A DNA stretch of 64,000 bases from CAKMZU01 sp965248335 (GTDB lineage Bacteria > Pseudomonadota > Gammaproteobacteria > Pseudomonadales > DT-91), in assembly GCA_965248335.1 (NCBI GenBank), contig CBDFIY010000003.1:1-64000 (forward strand). Reading direction: 5' to 3'. The notes below the pieces were generated by a model that searched no databases, was not told the DNA's origin, and worked only from the letters and a program-made list of their open reading frames with translations. This document shows, piece by piece, positions 29,092-37,826 of this stretch (the stretch's first letter is position 1; the number at the start of each line of letters is the position of its first letter). Position numbers and translations under genes: made by a program.

Positions 29092-29710
29092 TGTACTGAT
29101 CGATAAATTACAAAAAAGAGCTCAGGTGCTGGATGTTCATGTTGATGCTGAGCAAGCTCGACAGCTAATTTGTTATCTCCGTCTTCTTGAAAAATGGAAT
29201 AAAGCTTTTAATCTTACATCAATCAGAGATATTGAGGAGATGCTGGAGCGTCACCTTGTGGATAGTTTAAGTATCGCTCGATTTATCAAAGAAAATAATG
29301 TGCTTGATGTGGGTACAGGACCTGGGTTACCAGGTATTCCGCTAGCGATACTTTACCCAAGAAAAAACATACATCTACTTGATAGTAACGGTAAGAAAAC
29401 ACGATTCTTGAATCAGGTAAAACTTGAGCTTAATCTCAAGAATATCGAGGTGATACAAAATCGCGTAGAAGCCTTTCAACCGGAAAGAAAATTTGAGGCT
29501 ATTATTAGTAGGGCTTTTTCTTCGCTCAATGATATGCTTGAAAAAACGAACCACTTACTACTACCTCGCGGCACTGTTTATGCAATGAAAGGGGTATACC
29601 CGCATGATGAGATTACTGAAATAAATCAATCTGTGCAGGTGGAACCGATTTCATGGAAAGGAAATGACAAAGCGAGACATTTGGTGATAATCAGTGATTT
29701 TGGGGAATAG
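29084..29710 (+). CDS. rsmG: 16S rRNA m7G527 methyltransferase RsmG
   Basis: The 208-aa SAM methyltransferase (GidB) starts at TTG within the mnmG 3' end. It has EKWNKAFNLTSIRD near 34-47 and the SAM motif VLDVGTGPGLPGIPLAI near 73-89. It is followed 3 bp later by parA, as in many proteobacteria. Confidence 0.96.
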   Translation: MSDVLIDKLQKRAQVLDVHVDAEQARQLICYLRLLEKWNKAFNLTSIRDIEEMLERHLVDSLSIARFIKENNVLDVGTGPGLPGIPLAILYPRKNIHLLDSNGKKTRFLNQVKLELNLKNIEVIQNRVEAFQPERKFEAIISRAFSSLNDMLEKTNHLLLPRGTVYAMKGVYPHDEITEINQSVQVEPISWKGNDKARHLVIISDFGE

Positions 29711-29713
29711 CTT

Positions 29714-30511
29714 GTGACAAAAGTATTAGCCATTGCTAATCAGAAAGGCGGCGTGGGGAAAACAACGACGAGCGTCAATCTAGCCGCATCTTTAGCGGCG
29801 ACTAAAAAGAAAGTACTCTTGATCGATTTAGATCCACAAGGTAATGCAACAACCGCGAGTGGCATTGCTAAGCAAGAGTTGGCATTAAGTGCTTATCATG
29901 TGTTGATGGAAAATACCGCTTTGCTGTCGGCCATTACGACGAGTGAAGAGGCAGGCTATGATGTACTTGGCGGTAATGCGGACCTGACTGCTGCTGAGAT
30001 AGGCTTGCTACAGCTTACAGAAAAAGAACATCGATTAAAGAATGCCCTTAAACCAATTATTGATCGCTACGATTTCATTATTTTGGATTGCCCTCCCTCG
30101 TTAAGTATGTTGACAATTAATGGGTTAGCCGCAGCGGAAGGGGTCATTATTCCTATGCAGTGTGAGTATTTTGCATTGGAAGGATTAAGTGACCTGATGA
30201 CCACCATCGAAGGAGTGAGAGCAGCCGCTAATCCTAGCCTGAAACTGGAGGGTATATTGCGAACGATGTATGACCCAAGAAACAGTTTAACCAAAGATGT
30301 ATCTGAACAATTAAAAACCCACTTCGGTGAAAAAGTGTATCGCACTTGTATTCCGAGAAATGTGCGCCTTGCTGAAGCACCAAGCTTTGGGTTACCTGTT
30401 ATTGTCTATGATAAAACATCCAAAGGCGCCATGGCTTACTTGGCTTTAGCGGGTGAAATGATTAGAAACCTGAAAACCGCCGTCACAAAAGAAAACGAAA
30501 CCACGGTTTAA
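29714..30511 (+). CDS. parA: chromosome partitioning ATPase ParA
   Basis: The 265-aa protein starts at GTG. It has a deviant Walker A KGGVGKTT (11-18), DLDPQGNA near 39 and DCPPSLSMLTINGL near 122. It segregates origins together with ParB. It lies between rsmG and parB with short gaps. The target parS sites are in recF. Confidence 0.97.
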   Translation: MTKVLAIANQKGGVGKTTTSVNLAASLAATKKKVLLIDLDPQGNATTASGIAKQELALSAYHVLMENTALLSAITTSEEAGYDVLGGNADLTAAEIGLLQLTEKEHRLKNALKPIIDRYDFIILDCPPSLSMLTINGLAAAEGVIIPMQCEYFALEGLSDLMTTIEGVRAAANPSLKLEGILRTMYDPRNSLTKDVSEQLKTHFGEKVYRTCIPRNVRLAEAPSFGLPVIVYDKTSKGAMAYLALAGEMIRNLKTAVTKENETTV

Positions 30512-30523
30512 AGAGATATCATC

Positions 30524-31402
30524 ATGGCAGCAAGAAAACGTGGATTAGGTAAAGGGCTTAATGCCTTGCTTAGCACGACAGTTGTGCAGCAAAAAGTACA
30601 AGCTCAGTCAACAGCTGCAAGTAGCGATGGGCAGCTAAAAGAGCTCCCTATTGAATTCTTACAGCGAGGAAAATACCAACCTCGGCGTGATATGTCGCAA
30701 GAAGCGTTGGAAGAATTAGCTCAATCGATTAAGGCGCAAGGAGTAATGCAACCTATCGTTGTTCGCCCTATTAGCGATAATAAATATGAAATTATCGCTG
30801 GTGAAAGGCGCTGGCGGGCATGTCAGTTGGCACAATTAGCAACGATACCAGTCGTTATAAAGGCTGTAACGGATGAAGCGGCAATTGCTATGTCGCTTAT
30901 TGAGAATATTCAACGGGAAGATTTAAATCCGATTGAAGAGGCAATTTCCCTATATCGCTTGCAAAACGAATTTGAATTAACTCAGCAAGAAGTTGCTGAA
31001 GCCGTAGGTAAATCGCGTTCAACGGTGACGAACCTATTAAGATTGATGAACCTTAATCAAGATGTTCAAAAGTTACTGGAGTACGGCGATTTAGAGATGG
31101 GCCATGCGAGAGCATTGTTGGCCTTAGATGAAATCAGGCAGAGTGAAATAGCTAAGCAAGTTGTTAGTAAAGGGCTATCAGTTAGACAAACAGAAGCTCT
31201 AGTAAAAAAGCTTCAAGAGAGTACTGAAAATAACATTGAACAAAACCATGATCCAGATATAAAAAAACTGGAAGATGAGTTAGAAGACCAATTAGGTGCA
31301 AGTGTTTCAGTTCATTACAACGCGAAAGGTAAAGGGAAGTTACAGATTAAATACAATAGCCTTGATGAGCTTGATGGAATATTAGCTCAAATAAGGAAAT
31401 AG
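30524..31402 (+). CDS. parB: chromosome partitioning protein ParB
   Basis: The 292-aa CTPase and DNA clamp starts MAARKRGLGKGLNALL. The CTP-binding box includes GERRWRACQLA near 92-102 and ENIQREDLNPIEEA near 127. The helix-turn-helix that reads parS spans about 146-175 (TQQEVAEAVGKSRSTVTNLL). A C-terminal dimer domain follows. Confidence 0.97.
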   Translation: MAARKRGLGKGLNALLSTTVVQQKVQAQSTAASSDGQLKELPIEFLQRGKYQPRRDMSQEALEELAQSIKAQGVMQPIVVRPISDNKYEIIAGERRWRACQLAQLATIPVVIKAVTDEAAIAMSLIENIQREDLNPIEEAISLYRLQNEFELTQQEVAEAVGKSRSTVTNLLRLMNLNQDVQKLLEYGDLEMGHARALLALDEIRQSEIAKQVVSKGLSVRQTEALVKKLQESTENNIEQNHDPDIKKLEDELEDQLGASVSVHYNAKGKGKLQIKYNSLDELDGILAQIRK

Positions 31403-31666
31403 AATGGTGAGCGAAACATGCGTGGTCCACCTTCACAGGCATTGTATCCATTAAGTGTTATTGCTGCGGTAACGCTAGGCTTGATATATCCGGCATTTTT
31501 TATTGATTGGAAGTCAGTAATAATCCCGCTCTTAGTAGTCATTATGTTCATGATGGGGTTAACAGTTAAAGCAAAAGATATCATAGATACGTTAAGAGCC
31601 CCAAAAGCAATCTTGGTTGGAATGTGTTTGCAGTTTTTGTTTATGCCACTCATTGGGTTGGCCTTA

Positions 31667-32975
31667 GGAATAGTCCTTAAATAACTTCCCGATTTTAGAC
31701 GACACAAGGGACGGCAACGTAGTTCCATTTTGGCAAGAGTTTATCGAACTTAATGGCCATGTTTTTTTTGAAGTCAGCAGCATACTTACGCCCAGTTTCA
31801 AATACTTTATCGATGATTCTTACGGCAACCTTAAGCCCTTTGGTCGTTTCAGTTTTTTCCATGTAGTGCTTTGCCATATCAACGGATTCCAGAGGAACGC
31901 CTTTGCAGGCTCGGGTCACATGAGGAAATACTCGATGCTCAATAGGGTTGTATTTTGAACAATAGGATGGGTAATGAGCAATGCGAATTCTCAAATTTAG
32001 CCTGTTCGACAGCGCCTGTAGGTCTTCTTTAAAAAGATAAGACGAGGCACTGTTACTGCCACCGCCATCACAGAGTATAAGTAGGTCGATTGAACTTTCA
32101 TAATCCATTCGTCCCTGTTCTAGCCACCATAACTCAAGACTGTCACAAGCAAACTCACTCGTATCGCAGCTGGTATTCAGATGTACTGATGCTTCGTTTT
32201 TTTGTACATCATAAATACCATGAGGAATGACTTTGCCATCACTGCTACTGGGGAAATCGTGATCATTAACGATGGTTGGATCTACCGCATCAGTTATGCC
32301 ATCACGATAGAATTTACCCAACAGTTCCTTCTTTTTCGTGTCGATACTTATCACTGGGTATCCAGCATCCAGGTATTCTTGCTTCAGTCTGGCAATGTTT
32401 TCAAATTGCTCATTACGGTCAGCATGCTGCCCCATTGTTCGCTTTTTTTGTGGCTTTCGTCGTCGATAACCATGATCATGAAGCAGTCGCGAGATAATGT
32501 TTTTATTAGCTGGAGTACCCAGCTCTGAGAGCTTTCGAGAAATATAACGACGAGACAGATTCGTCCATTTTACATCGCTCCGCATAGGGTCTCCAGCAGT
32601 ATGATTGCAGAGTATGGTGAGAAAGTTTACAACTAATTTCGTATTTTTCTCGATCAGCCGTGTGCGTCCACCCCTTTTTTTCGCTGATGTTCAGTGTTCA
32701 AGTTTTCTGACTCCAAATCAACCATACCTCGACGAATAGTTTTCGGATCACAGGCCAGTAACTTCGAAATAAATTCAATTCCACCATGCCCAAGCTTTAT
32801 CGCTTCTATCGCGGCATAGTGACGACGATCCCGCTCGTTGAGTGAGCGATAAAATCGAGCCATTTGAATTTCAACTGCTGACGAATAATTGTCCAAGATA
32901 ATTTCCCGTAATCACTGCGGCTATTATCGATGATTCTTGACCTCATGAATAGGGAAGTTATTTAAGGACTATTCC
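31667..32975 (-). mobile_element. ISAzo13-family insertion sequence (1309 bp)
   Basis: Perfect 24-bp terminal inverted repeats start GGAATAGTCC on each end (31667-31690 and 32952-32975). They are flanked by a 3-bp TTA duplication (31664-31666 and 32976-32978). The single transposase is in two frames joined by an A7 run. The element interrupts the BASS symporter gene in antisense orientation. Confidence 0.92.
31695..32896 (-). CDS. ISAzo13-family transposase, probable -1 frameshift product
   Basis: The first frame (32654-32896) encodes an 80-aa N-terminal helix-turn-helix part. The second frame encodes the DDE part (Rhodopirellula-type transposase) with SIDTKKKELLG, VNDHDFPS, LILCDGGGSN and SKYNPIEHRVFP. 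Slipping back one base on the seven A residues at 32675-32681 joins ...QRKK to RGGRTRLIEKN and yields about 400 aa, the family length. Either this is programmed frameshifting or the element carries a point indel. TTG at 32896 is the best start seen. Confidence 0.8.
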
Positions 32976-33443
32976 TTAGCGAAGTTTTTCTCTGTTGAAA
33001 AAGAGGTAATGGTTGGTTTAATTCTAGTTGGAACTGCTCCAGGAGGGACGGCATCAAATGTTGTAGCGTACTTATCGGGTGGTAATGTTCCTTTATCAGT
33101 GAGTATGACTTTTTTATCAACAATTATAGCTGTATTGATTAGCCCTTTTTTAATCAGCCTCTATTTAGATCAGGTTGTCGAAGTCGATAGACTCGCTTTA
33201 TTTATAAGCCTTTTGAAAATCACATTTTTTCCCTTGGTAGCAGGGCTTTTTGTAAATCGTTTTTTTCAAAAGGTTGTAAAAAGAGTTGAGCCTTCTTTGC
33301 CTGTAGTTGCACTGATGAGTATATGTGTAATCATCAGTATAATCGTTTCAATAAACCGAAATAGCTTGTTGGATATGGGATTGGAAATGCTTTGTATAAC
33401 GAGCTTATTTATTCTTACGGGGTTTGTAGCGGGTTATATAGGT

Positions 33444-34728
33444 CAATACTTCGGACAGTTTTACGCAGCAATAACCCCGAAGTTACTCATGCTGTCATAA
33501 ACTTGTCTGACTTTTTTATCATTTAAGTCAATTTTTAACTCGTTAAAAAGTCTCTGCATCATGTGCTGATTGAGTTTTCGCCGCTTCCATGATGCAATAG
33601 ATATAACGGTTTCACCCTGTGTTCCTTTTGTTTTTCTGTCTTCAATTTTCATTAAATTTAGCGCAGTAAAGGATGCATTCAGTTGAAAGTTGATCGCCTC
33701 TTCATTGCAAGACTGGCAATCCATCAGACCCGTGTATTGTTTGGCGTCCCTAAAAACAAACTCAATCTGGAACCTTGCTTTGTAATAGGTAAGCAGTGTC
33801 ATAGCAGCTAGATTGGTGTCCGTTGAATATAAAAGAGCGCGGCCTTCTTTATCGCCTTTTTTAAAAATTAACATGACCACCTTGATATCACGTTTAAGGG
33901 AAACTGAGTAAGCAACGGTTGTGTACATATGCGTTTTACCTTCATCAATCTCTCCTACATACTCAAATCGACAAAGATCAGCTTCTATATCGACTTTGCC
34001 ATCGAATTTTTTGGGGCGCCCCTTGCCAGAATATTCTCCTTCGTAGAGCCATTTTAAACGGGCGTCTATGCGTAGCTTACCAACGATATGAAGACCTGCT
34101 TCGGCAACAGGGTTGACATATTTTATCTTCGTATAAAAGCTATCCGTAGAAATATAACGTATTCCCTTGTCTTTTAATGCTTTAGCCATACCAACAGTCT
34201 GCTCTGCATACAAGTCAGTACGAGACTTGCCTTCTTGGTCTATGGTTTGTTTTGCATCCAGCCCATACGCGGTATTTGATTTGAGATGGACAATGCTAAG
34301 CAATGAGACCTCAAGTCCTTTTTCAGCGGAGCCTGAACCACCGCTCCAGAAGTTCCCTAAACCTGAAGTGCACTTGCCGCTCTTTTTTACGAAACTTGCA
34401 TCTATAGCTGCAATCCATTCATCTTCTTTCGGTAACTCGCTAAAAATGAGCTGATTATTAAAAGCTTTAAAGTCGAAGGATACACGATACCATCGACTAA
34501 AAGTTTTCTCGCACAAGCTTGAAAAACGACTCATATTGCGAAAATTTGCCTTGCCACGGAATACCATTAGCGTAATCAATAGCGCCCTAATGAATTTTTT
34601 TGTGGTAAGCAAATATCGGACATTGAATCTAAAATCTGTGAAATCAAATTTTGCATGAACTATTTTCAGTAAAAACATTCATAGACTTAGATCATCTCAA
34701 GTGGTTCAAAAAACTGTCCGAAGTATTG
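33444..34728 (-). mobile_element. IS4-type insertion sequence, copy 2 (1285 bp)
   Basis: This copy has the same ends and length as copy 1, in reverse orientation. It is flanked by a 6-bp duplication ATAGGT (33438-33443 and 34729-34734), one base longer than at copies 1 and 3. The 6-bp value is the one that restores the BASS reading frame. Confidence 0.95.
33461..34678 (-). CDS. IS4-type DDE transposase (copy 2)
   Basis: The 405-aa protein is identical to the copy 1 transposase except Leu for Cys at residue 23. The Y-R-E-K signature near residue 300 is intact. It appears functional. Confidence 0.9.
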   Translation of the reverse strand: MFLLKIVHAKFDFTDFRFNVRYLLTTKKFIRALLITLMVFRGKANFRNMSRFSSLCEKTFSRWYRVSFDFKAFNNQLIFSELPKEDEWIAAIDASFVKKSGKCTSGLGNFWSGGSGSAEKGLEVSLLSIVHLKSNTAYGLDAKQTIDQEGKSRTDLYAEQTVGMAKALKDKGIRYISTDSFYTKIKYVNPVAEAGLHIVGKLRIDARLKWLYEGEYSGKGRPKKFDGKVDIEADLCRFEYVGEIDEGKTHMYTTVAYSVSLKRDIKVVMLIFKKGDKEGRALLYSTDTNLAAMTLLTYYKARFQIEFVFRDAKQYTGLMDCQSCNEEAINFQLNASFTALNLMKIEDRKTKGTQGETVISIASWKRRKLNQHMMQRLFNELKIDLNDKKVRQVYDSMSNFGVIAA

Positions 34729-35044
34729 ATAGGTGCGAAGTTATGTAGAGTAGACAAGCGAGGTGCGAAAACAATCGCTATAGAGGTCGGTATGCAGAAT
34801 AGTGGCTTAGCGACTGTACTTGCAATGAAGCATTTTTCTATGCTCACATCACTACTACCGGTACTTTTTGGTGTGCTACAAAACTTGTATAGCATGATAA
34901 TTTTTCCTCTGCTTAATTCGAAGCAGGATGAGACTAATCTCAGTCCCGACCAAGTTCCGAAAAGCACTACTGGGTACGATTGACTTGCTAGATGCACTTG
35001 GATAAAAAAACACCAAAAATATGATCATATACGCATAAAATTCC

Positions 35045-35073
35045 TTGATGGGATAATCTAATAAACCTATAAT
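35045..35073 (+). promoter_or_regulatory. atp operon promoter
   Basis: TTGATG (35045-35050) and TATAAT (35068-35073) are separated by exactly 17 bp, 76 bp before the atpI start. This is the clearest sigma-70-type promoter in the window and the natural driver of atpIBEFHAGDC. Confidence 0.75.
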
Positions 35074-35148
35074 GCGCAGCGCTGTTGTAAGCTAAGGTTG
35101 TAAAGAAGTTTAGTTTAAGTGCTTTGAGTCGTTGTTAGGTTTTTTCCT

Positions 35149-35553
35149 TTGAAAAGCAAAAAGAACATTAAAAAACCTGCTTTATACTTGATCAGCATTA
35201 TAGAATTACTCACCCTTATAATCCTAGTTGTCATACTCAGTATCGTCTGGCAGCCAATAGTTAAATCCTTTGTTTTAGGAGCAATGACTTTTTATATACC
35301 GAGCACTATTTTTAGCTGGGTAAGTTATAGACAGGTAGGTGCAAAAGTACGGCATCAAGTAGTAAAAAATTTTTATCTAGCAGAGTTAATCAAATACGTT
35401 TTAACTGTTTTTTTATTTGCTTATATATTTTTTGTTATAGAAAGCGTTGATACTCAAGTAGTATTTATCGCTTACATAATTTTCTGGCTTGTTCATCAAG
35501 TTTACGTGCACTTTATATTTCGTATGAGAAAATTATCGTCGGTAAACGAATAA
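35149..35553 (+). CDS. atpI: ATP synthase protein I
   Basis: The 134-aa membrane protein starts at TTG and has four predicted helices. AtpI assists c-ring assembly and is poorly conserved, so assignment rests on its position as first gene of the operon, its size and topology. atpB follows 23 bp later. Confidence 0.85.
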   Translation: MKSKKNIKKPALYLISIIELLTLIILVVILSIVWQPIVKSFVLGAMTFYIPSTIFSWVSYRQVGAKVRHQVVKNFYLAELIKYVLTVFLFAYIFFVIESVDTQVVFIAYIIFWLVHQVYVHFIFRMRKLSSVNE

Positions 35554-35576
35554 AAATTTGTAATTGTAGGTAGCCC

Positions 35577-36476
35577 ATGTCAGCAGAAGGTACAGCACAA
35601 ACAAGTAGTGAATATATACTTCACCACTTAAGTAATCTCACGTATGGACAATTACCAGCGGGTTTTATTCGTGATGGTGTTGCGTTAACGCAAAATACTT
35701 GGACGATGGCGCATACGTCACAAGAAGCATCTGCCATGGGGTTTATGGCAATTCATGTGGACTCTATGGGTTGGTCAATAGGGTTGGCAATACTTTTAGG
35801 TTTTGGTTTTTGGATGGCAGCAAGAAAAGCATCCACAGCTGTACCTAAAGGTTTTGTAGGGTTCATTGAATTAATCATCGAGTTTATTAATAACACTGTT
35901 AAAGATACATTCCCTTATCGTAGCCCCTTTGTTGCACCGTTAGCTTTAACAATATTTGTTTGGGTCTTTACGATGAATGCCATGGATTTAATCCCTGTTG
36001 ACTGGCTTCCTTTGTTGGCTGCAAAAATATCAGGTAATCCGCATTTGTTTTTTAAGGTTGTCCCGACAACAGATCCAAACGTCACTTTAGGCATGGCATT
36101 TACCGTATTTTTGTTGATGATATTCTTTACCATCAAAAACAAAGGGTTTATGGGCTTTGTTAAAGAATTAACATTGCACCCCTTTAACAGCCCTTTCATG
36201 ATCCCCTTTAATTTTGTTTTGGAAGTCATTTCGTGGGTAGCCAAGCCAATTTCATTAGGCCTTCGGTTATTCGGGAATCTTTACGCGGGTGAAATGATCT
36301 TTATTTTGATTGCAATTATGTATGGTGCAGGCGCTGCTTTAGGGTTGTTCGCAGGCGTTTTACAATGGGCTTGGGCTGTATTCCATATTCTGGTTATTGC
36401 TTTGCAAGCATTTGTCTTTATGGTGCTTACGCTTGTTTATATGTCGATGGCGCATGAAGTACACGAAAAACATTAA
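35577..36476 (+). CDS. atpB: F0 ATP synthase subunit a
   Basis: The 299-aa membrane subunit forms the proton half-channels. The essential arginine is in ISLGLRLFGNLYAGEM (about Arg230). Several hydrophobic helices and a His-rich C-terminus (MAHEVHEKH) match gammaproteobacterial AtpB. Confidence 0.97.
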   Translation: MSAEGTAQTSSEYILHHLSNLTYGQLPAGFIRDGVALTQNTWTMAHTSQEASAMGFMAIHVDSMGWSIGLAILLGFGFWMAARKASTAVPKGFVGFIELIIEFINNTVKDTFPYRSPFVAPLALTIFVWVFTMNAMDLIPVDWLPLLAAKISGNPHLFFKVVPTTDPNVTLGMAFTVFLLMIFFTIKNKGFMGFVKELTLHPFNSPFMIPFNFVLEVISWVAKPISLGLRLFGNLYAGEMIFILIAIMYGAGAALGLFAGVLQWAWAVFHILVIALQAFVFMVLTLVYMSMAHEVHEKH

Positions 36477-36520
36477 TCAATAAAAATTAAACTTAAAACT
36501 TAAAACTTGGAGAAATCAAC

Positions 36521-36757
36521 ATGGGTTTAGCTCTTATCTCAGTAGCACTACTAATTGGCTTTGGCGCATTAGGTACAGCAATAGGTTTTGCTTTACTTGG
36601 CGGTAAATTACTTGACGGTACGGCACGTCAGCCTGAAATGGCACCAATGCTACAAGGTAAAATGTTCCTTATTGCAGGTCTATTGGATGCGGTTCCAATG
36701 ATCGGTGTAGGTATTGCTATGTACATCTTATTCGTTATCGTTCCTGGTTTAGCTTAA
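36521..36757 (+). CDS. atpE: F0 ATP synthase subunit c
   Basis: The 78-aa two-helix hairpin protein has the polar loop ARQPEM (about 35-40) and the ion-binding carboxylate Asp56 in LLDAVPMIGVG. Asp at this place and the lack of the Na+-type ES pair suggest proton coupling. A GGAG ribosome-binding site precedes the ATG. Confidence 0.97.
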   Translation: MGLALISVALLIGFGALGTAIGFALLGGKLLDGTARQPEMAPMLQGKMFLIAGLLDAVPMIGVGIAMYILFVIVPGLA

Positions 36758-36791
36758 TTTCCACGATAACAAAGCCTAAGAGAGGTGCAGA

Positions 36792-37262
36792 ATGAACATT
36801 AATTTAACATTGATTGGTCAGTCGATATCCTTTCTTCTTTTTGTCTTCTTCTGCATGAAGTTTGTTTGGCCTGCCGTTACTAACGCGATGGCTGAGCGAG
36901 CAAAATTGATTGCGGAAGGTTTAGAAGCTGCGGATCATGCAAAACAAGATCTTGAGCTTGCTAAACAAGGCGCTGTAAAGAAGTTAGCTGACGCCAAGCA
37001 TGAAGCGCAAACTATTCTAGAGCAAGCAAATAAGCGTGCGAATAAAATTGTTGAAGATGCGCAAAATCAGGCTCACGCCGAAGCCGATTTAATTCGAGCA
37101 GCAGCGGATAACGATATCCAACAAGAAGTTGGTAGAGCGAAAGAGTCACTGAAAAAGCAAGTTTCCAGACTCGCAGTTGAAGGCGCTGAAAAGATTTTAG
37201 AGTCTTCGGTTGATGCGGCTCAACATAGAGTGATGCTGGATAAATTAGCTTCAACGCTATAA
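36792..37262 (+). CDS. atpF: F0 ATP synthase subunit b
   Basis: The 156-aa stator subunit has one N-terminal membrane helix (about 6-26, ending FVWPAV). A long charged coiled coil (AEGLEAADHAKQDLELAK onward) follows. It begins MNINLTLIGQSISF, like other gammaproteobacterial b subunits. Confidence 0.97.
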   Translation: MNINLTLIGQSISFLLFVFFCMKFVWPAVTNAMAERAKLIAEGLEAADHAKQDLELAKQGAVKKLADAKHEAQTILEQANKRANKIVEDAQNQAHAEADLIRAAADNDIQQEVGRAKESLKKQVSRLAVEGAEKILESSVDAAQHRVMLDKLASTL

Positions 37263-37272
37263 GAGGTCAGTC

Positions 37273-37809
37273 ATGGCAGAATTAAGTACCTTGGCGAGAC
37301 CTTATGCAAAAGCAGCATTTAGTTGTGCTTTAGCCAGCAATCAACTTGCTGGTTGGTTGAAGTCATTAACCGAAATAAGTTATTTGGTTAGCTCACAGAA
37401 AGTAACTCCTGCGCTAATGGCACCCTCCATGAGCCCTGACCAGCAAGTGAGTATGGTCAAAGGAATTTTGGGTGACGGTATTGACGCAGTAGTTTTGAAT
37501 TTTGTGACATTACTTGCCGAAAATAAACGTTTATTACTCGCACCAAAAATTGCTTTGCAATTTAAAGCGATGAAGCAAGCGCATGAAAAAATGTGCGAAG
37601 TTGAAGTCGTAAGTGCCTATGAAAACAGTAATGAGCAAGAGCAAAAACTCGCAGAAATATTACAAAAAACACTCAACAGCGAAGTTTCCATTAAAACGTC
37701 TGTTGATAAAAATCTAATAGGCGGCGTGGTCATTAGAGCCGGTGATTTAGTCATCGATAACTCCATACGTGGTCGTTTAGCCAAACTTAATGAAGCCTTA
37801 GGTTTATAG
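37273..37809 (+). CDS. atpH: F1 ATP synthase delta subunit
   Basis: The 178-aa peripheral stalk subunit starts MAELSTLARPYAKAAF. Its C-terminus has GGVVIRAGDLVIDNSIRGRL, the family signature. It connects subunit b to the alpha/beta crown. Confidence 0.97.
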   Translation: MAELSTLARPYAKAAFSCALASNQLAGWLKSLTEISYLVSSQKVTPALMAPSMSPDQQVSMVKGILGDGIDAVVLNFVTLLAENKRLLLAPKIALQFKAMKQAHEKMCEVEVVSAYENSNEQEQKLAEILQKTLNSEVSIKTSVDKNLIGGVVIRAGDLVIDNSIRGRLAKLNEALGL

Positions 37810-37826
37810 AGTTTGAAGGATAGAGC

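Larger units (their letters stand above)
31418..34983 (+). pseudogene. bile acid:sodium symporter (BASS) family gene split by two ISs
   Basis: Three host segments are visible: 31418-31666, 32979-33443 and 34735-34983. Removing the ISAzo13 element (with one TTA) and the IS4-type element (with one ATAGGT) joins them in one frame of 963 nt (320 aa), a normal BASS length. Joined peptides read ...IGLALAKFFSVEKEV and ...AGYIGAKLCRVDKRG. Family motifs include GLILVGTAPGGTASNV and EVGMQNSGLA. The protein would be a Na+-coupled organic-anion transporter in the inner membrane. It is inactive here unless an element excises. Confidence 0.93.
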
